Shown: positions 59,450-64,000 of the stretch, one piece after another
How the letters are laid out: each line of letters opens with the position of its first letter
How positions within the stretch are numbered: position 1 is the first letter of the stretch
Source of the DNA: Cryptomeria japonica
Taxonomy: Eukaryota; Streptophyta; Pinopsida; Cupressales; Cupressaceae
Direction: 5' to 3'
Length of the DNA stretch: 64,000 nt
NCBI RefSeq assembly: GCF_030272615.1
Contig: NC_081415.1
Span: forward strand, 376,541,392 to 376,605,391
The notes under the pieces: generated by a model
Seen by the model: the letters and a program-made list of their open reading frames with translations, nothing else
What the model was told of the DNA's origin: nothing
The model's database searches: none
Position numbers and translations under genes: made by a program

Positions 59450-62400
59450 ATGGCTTCCTCCTCTGCACCTGAATTCAATGCAAACCCTACTGTAATTGAA
59501 GTTGTTAAGCACCCTAGACCCGTATTTAAGATTATTCCCAAAATTGCGAAGAAAGATGATACCCTAGGAGCATTCTCAAAAATACCTAAAGGAGTTGCTT
59601 ATGTTGAGGATACTAGAATCTACATACATGCTCATATAGAAGAACTAGGAGATGATAAAATTAAGAATATGTACAGGATTGTTATATGTGATGAAAATGG
59701 AAATGTTAAACCGGGACATAAGATAGTTGAAACCCTAGGTTTTGTGGAGATTCTTAGTATTCCTGATTTTCCAAAGGATGTTATAAGGATTGTGCTAAGT
59801 GGAGTTCATGGGGAGTTCTTTTGGTTGGATTCAATTCATAAGATAACTAAAGAGGCAGTTAGGGTAGTGACAGGCTTACCTTCCACTGGTAGCAGGCCTG
59901 ATAAGACTAAAAAGGTTCCAAATGACACTGTAATTACCCTAACCGGTACAACCTTTGACAAGAGATCCTTGAGAGTAAATGATGTTAAGGATATCAACGT
60001 AAGGTTCATAAGGATAATTCTTGGATACAAGGTTACACATGCCAACAGATTAAACTATGTCTCCAGCTTATGTATCAAAACTGCTTATGACCTGGTAAAC
60101 AACAATGCAAAAATTGACATATGTGAATGGTTGAAGGATGAACTGTTAGACAACCTAAAGAAAATAAAAGGTGATAAGAAAGGTACATTCAGATTTGGCA
60201 ATCCACTTGTATGTTTATTGTTATATATTACCAAGCAAGTTCCCGGTATTGGTAGAAAGATTTTGGTTTTGACATAATGGTAGGAAAACAACTTCTAAAC
60301 ATACTTAACAACATGGGAGATGACAGAGAAAAGAACATAAATGAACATTTTCAAACACTGAAGGCTAGAATGAAAATTAGAGAAAGGCCATCTCAATCTA
60401 TGGTAGATAAATATCAAAAGGAGATATGCTTTTTGATAAAGAAAGATGAAATTTGGATGGAGGCATTGGTTTCGAGAACTATTTGGGTTACACAAATGGG
60501 ATGTGAGGTAGATGAGAACATAATTGAAACTTATGCAAAAGCACTTCTAGAAGCCCCTAAAGAACCAACTAAAGAAATATTTGGTAATGCTGAAACAATT
60601 GAAAGCAAAGTTCAATCTTAGAAAAGAATAAAGAAAACTGAACAAATAGTTAGAAAAGGAACAAGATAGGCTAAAGCTATCAAAGAGGATATATTAAAGA
60701 AAATTGGTATTAAGGAAAGTGACTTGAAAGGACTACAACCGGAAACACATCTTTCACTACACATCTTTCACTGGTTGCTACCTCCTCTGACAGTGAAATA
60801 CCAATAGAATTTAAAAGGGTAGTAAGGAAAAGGAAAACCTAACTGGTACCTACTCCTAGACCTAAGAGAACTAGACGGAAACAACAGGCAGTTAGGCCTC
60901 TGGCAAGGAAGTTGACACCAAAGAAGAGGAAACAAAAACATTTTGTTCCTCCACTTGACAAACTTTTGAGTGAGATAACTGAAGATGGGAAATTGTCAAA
61001 TTATCAGCAAGTTGTATAACACACTTTCGAATGATGAAAAAACAAGTATAGAAAATAGTGTTATTTTACATCTTGATATTTATAAGAAATTTTTTATGGA
61101 AGTCGTAGATGATATACCCAATGACTTACAAAATATTAGAAGCTAGAAGGGTAGTAATTGTGGAATTAGATAAAAAGATCAAAATAGAAAAACTACTTGC
61201 AGTTCACCCAGTGAACTCAACTCAAGAGATTGATGAGTTAATTAGTGAGGCTAACCGGATAGTATTCTCAACTGGTCACTGGCATATAGCACTAATGGCA
61301 GGCAGAGTAAATGAAATATCAGAAGAAATTGCAAACAAATGGGATATATTCTTTGTTGACAAGGAGAAAAAAGAAGAGCTTAAGAGACCAAAGACTTTTA
61401 AAGTCTATCAAAAAGAAAAGGATAAGGATAAGGGGAAAGGTAAAGTAGGTGGACCTCCAAGCATAAAGATCATAGACAACTGACCCCCACCTCCTTCTAA
61501 TACTCCACCAGCAAAAGAAACTATGGAGACAACACATGAAGATACAAATCCTGATTCAGAAGTGTTGTACATAATGAATATTGACACACAGGAAGTAAAC
61601 ATTGTGGCTGATAAGAAATCAAGTGAGAAAAGAGATGTGGCAACTGAGCCACCAGTAGAAGACACAACAGTTGAGACAAATGTTGAAGATATAGTTGGCG
61701 ACATTGAAATTGGGAGTGAGCAACCAACTGAGCAGACAATGGATACAGGAAAAGCAAATAGCACTGGTGTACATAATGATGCATCTACTGAGCAACCGAC
61801 AACCAATAGCAATGAAAAATCTGTTGAGATACTAGTTGTAGACATTTCAAGAGTAAGCACAAAAAAACCGGAAGAAAACACAGAGTCGCAAACAGAAAAA
61901 CCGACAGTGGATACCACTAAAAAATCATCAGAGGCACCATCAGAGAAACCATCAGTAGAGAGTACAAAGAAACAGGTAGAGCAATAGGATCATTCAAAGA
62001 TACATTCAGAGACAGTGCCACCGGCTACAACTGAAAAACCTAAACCTTTGGTAGCTAAAATGCAGACACAAACTGACCCTCTAGAGAAAGAGGAAAGAAA
62101 TGCTATTACTGGCACCGACAAATTACAAATTATGAAGGTAGTTGGATAGTCATTCAGAACCTCCATGACTAAATTTAGACCATCTAATGTGACAGAGGTG
62201 TTGCTAGATTCAATTAAGAAAATAACAGATTGTAATGCACTAGCATATAAGGCTATTGATGACACCATACCAATTTTGAAGATGATTGCACCGAAGTGTA
62301 ATATAGAGAATAAAGATTCTTTAGGCCAATTAGACACATTGTCTAAACACATAACTGACAATCTTCTAACAATTGATCAAATCAATGAGGAGAATTTTAG

Positions 62401-62947
62401 AGAGAAAATGAATAAAGAGAAAGAAAAATTCTTTGAGGAGAGAATCAAGAAGAATAAGGAACATATGGATACACTATTACCGGTACTAGGCAAGACAATT
62501 TTGGACTTCAAGAAATTGTACTGAGATACATGCAAAACAAACATTTTGACAGAAGATATAGATAAAGAGATCAACATAGCTCAAAAGGAAATCAATGATA
62601 TTGCTGACAACTTAATAGGTTCATTAGATTCAATATCAGTAGTAGAACAGGAAATTGCAGGATTTGAAGAGAAAATAGAAAAACTTGAAAAAGATAAGGA
62701 AAGGTTAAAATTAAAGGCAAAGGAACTGAAGTGTAGACTAGGTCCTAAACTAGATATCCTCATCTCTTTGAGAAAAGAGATTTCTGAGGCTCTTGTTCCA
62801 GGACTTAAGACACCGGAAGAGAAAAATCACTTTCTCACCAGTACAATCCAAAGGAGTGAAACAACACTAAAAGATAGTAAGAGATTCTACAACAGTCTGA
62901 ATGTTGCCTTGGCAGATTTATATCAGATCGTAACCAACTGGTTATAA
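59450..62947 (+). pseudogene. Accessory gene replacing pol in the copia-type element
   Basis: The frame 59450-60277 (275 codons) begins M-A-S-S-S-A-P and has G-E-F-F-W-L-D-S-I-H-K-I-T-K-E-A-V-R-V-V-T-G-L-P-S-T-G near residues 123-149. This resembles the plant mobile-domain or 'putative plant transposon protein' core and the blocks at 44070-44220 and 51400-51250. A helical part follows (I-C-E-W-L-K-D-E-L-L-D-N-L). A second ATG at 60277 overlaps the stop as TAATG. Further frames are 61109-61483, a T/E-rich low-complexity part (61523-61987), 62165-62524, and 62546-62947 with a long K/E/L coiled coil. Together about 1,160 codons were probably one gene. No RT, RNase H or integrase residues are present. 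Function unknown. Confidence 0.65.
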
Positions 62948-63194
62948 GGATCTAGATAGGAACTAAACTAAATTGACATTGAATGACAACCTTTATCATT
63001 GATACCAAAGGGGGAGTAGTAGAGGATGAGAAAAAGAAATAAGGATAAGAAAAATGTTTGACAGAAGAGATCATCTGCTCAGGGGGAGCACACAGTTTTG
63101 ATAGTTTTGGTAAGACAGTTTTGCACAACATTTTTTTGGATACACATTTTGGCTTTTTCTTATGAGTGTTGCCATCAATGCCAAAGGGGGAGAT
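62948..63194. other. 3' untranslated region and polypurine tract
   Basis: The stretch has CAAAGGGGGAGTAG near 63006, CAGGGGGAGC near 63079 and the functional-looking AAAGGGGGAGATTG at 63183-63196, directly before the 3' LTR. The repeated GGGGGAG cores are typical of copia 3' ends. Confidence 0.75.
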
Positions 63195-63967
63195 TGTTGG
63201 AAAATTCACACTCCAATAAGAAATTGTATGTGATTGAAGGTATTGTCATTTATGGCAATCTTACAATCCTATGGCACTGGCAGACATCGACACAGGCACA
63301 GACACTGGCAGCGGCAGCGGCAAGATGTTCACCAGCACCCTAGCCGACAGGATTTTGTCTATTGTATTTTGTATTTATTTGTAAAATCTTTTTGTAAGCC
63401 GACAAGGTGAATTGTAATAAGGCTCATATATAAGTATGAGATCTTATAGAAGATTTGTAGAATAGGAATATGCGAGATGGATAATATGTGTGAATATTAA
63501 GGCAGATTATGGAATAAGGTTTATGATTATTGTAAGAGCTTAAACCGGTACTGAACCTCACATAGCAGATGTTGATCTGAAGCAATACATAACATTGGAT
63601 TTATATAATCCACTTTTATAAGTCAGTGAGACTTCCCTTTTTGTATTTAAGCAGTGAGTTTTAGGCAGTTGGCCTTCCTGCATGTGCAGGCCCCTATTGT
63701 ATCAGTAATATTCACTTATTGGCCAATGAGCGAATATTGTAGGTCACAAATCCCACCAAGGTTTTTCCCACACCGGGTTTCCTCATTAAAAATATTGTGT
63801 TATGGTGTGCTTTCTATGTTGTGTTTGCTAATCTTATTTACTGCATTATTTTTGGTTTACCAGTACACTGTTTTGGAATGCAATTCATTTAATACGTTCA
63901 GAAAATCCATTAACTGGTTAGATACTAATTCACCCCCCCACTCTCAGTATCTTTCATAATCCTAACA
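63195..63967 (+). repeat. 3' LTR of the nested copia-type element
   Basis: 773 bp, TGTTGGAAAATTC to AATCCTAACA. It aligns along its length with the 5' LTR with scattered substitutions and small indels, and so is not a recent insertion. It is followed by the GTTTG duplication and then host copia sequence. Confidence 0.95.
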
Positions 63968-64000
63968 GTTTGTGTCAAATACAATAAACCTCCAATCATA

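Larger units (their letters stand above)
57189..63967 (+). mobile_element. Non-autonomous copia-type element with gag and accessory gene but no pol
   Basis: Complete element of 6.8 kb: 5' LTR 57189-57967, primer site TGTTATCAGAGCC, a gag-like gene with zinc knuckles (58039-59111), a long accessory gene (59450-62947), polypurine tract AAAGGGGGAGA (63183) and 3' LTR 63195-63967. No protease, integrase or RT motif is present in the 5.2-kb interior. It must have used enzymes from a relative. It is inserted opposite to its copia host. Confidence 0.88.
55168..64000 (-). mobile_element. Ty1/copia element, 3' end, split by a nested element
   Basis: On the minus strand an RNase H region (57183-56555) is followed by a short spacer, a polypurine tract and a 3' LTR (56185-55168). 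The element continues at 63968-64000 beyond the insertion and leaves the window at the right. The pol sequence matches typical plant copia, with R-P-D-I-M-N-A-V and I-F-R-Y-L-Q-G-T-T-N just before the break. Confidence 0.85.

Noticed and set aside
61408..61917. 169-codon minus-strand frame rich in Ser/Val/Phe
   Set aside because: Antisense shadow of the T/E-rich accessory frame at 61523-61987.
1..64000. tRNA, rRNA, CRISPR array or intact host gene
   Set aside because: None seen; apparent short cloverleaf or repeat patterns are primer sites or transposon repeats.

Overview
The window looks like transposon-packed, non-genic DNA from a plant with a very large genome, most likely a gymnosperm (conifer). 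This is inferred from stacked LTR retrotransposons, unusually long LTRs, Tat-type and chromovirus-type Ty3/gypsy pol, Ty1/copia, a plant L1-type LINE, high A+T and heavy decay of open frames. I find no conventional host gene, tRNA, rRNA or CRISPR array.

Layout. 1-7956 (-): the 5' half of a Tat-like Ty3/gypsy element (LTR, primer site, long leader, gag, protease; RT lies off the left edge). 7957-18519: a DNA-transposon-like block. It holds a decayed multi-exon gene of unknown function on + (8051-10639), a 359-bp tandem repeat, a 50-bp repeat, a DDE-type transposase with two short introns on - (12558-15465), arrays of a CGTACG-centred palindrome, and about 0.8 kb of GA-rich simple repeat. 18520-42427 (+): a chromovirus (pol plus chromodomain) split inside RT by a 20.3-kb Tat-like element (19049-39350, -), flanked by a perfect GGATG duplication. 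That element has giant LTRs (5.4 kb on the left; the right copy carries a 1.3-kb deletion and a 4.4-kb solo LTR with a CCAAC duplication). 42428-48717 (+): a second giant LTR-like unit containing a 3.7-kb coding region. 48930-54764: a Ty3/gypsy integrase tail and its LTR, interrupted by a 5'-truncated LINE (49708-54434, -). 55168-64000 (-): the 3' end of a Ty1/copia element, interrupted by a 6.8-kb copia-type non-autonomous element (57189-63967, +) with a GTTTG duplication.

Most interesting. Four otherwise unrelated retroelements each carry a long accessory gene that is not gag or pol: inside the LTR of the Tat element (20170-23154 and its second copy), inside the LTR-like unit at 43796-47477, after the RNase H of the LINE (about 49895-51678), and in place of pol in the copia-type element (59450-62947). 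All four share one layout: a basic or polar N-terminus, a short block resembling plant mobile-domain / 'putative plant transposon protein' families (hydrophobic-rich strand, then I-T-x-E-x-I-x-x-V-hydrophobic-G/D-L), a helical middle, then acidic and coiled-coil C-terminal parts. The family assignment is by eye and needs profile searches. Other notable points are an RNase H between protease and RT in the Tat element and a transposase of a superfamily I cannot name. Nearly all coding regions are broken by stops and frameshifts, so this is a fossil record rather than an active system.
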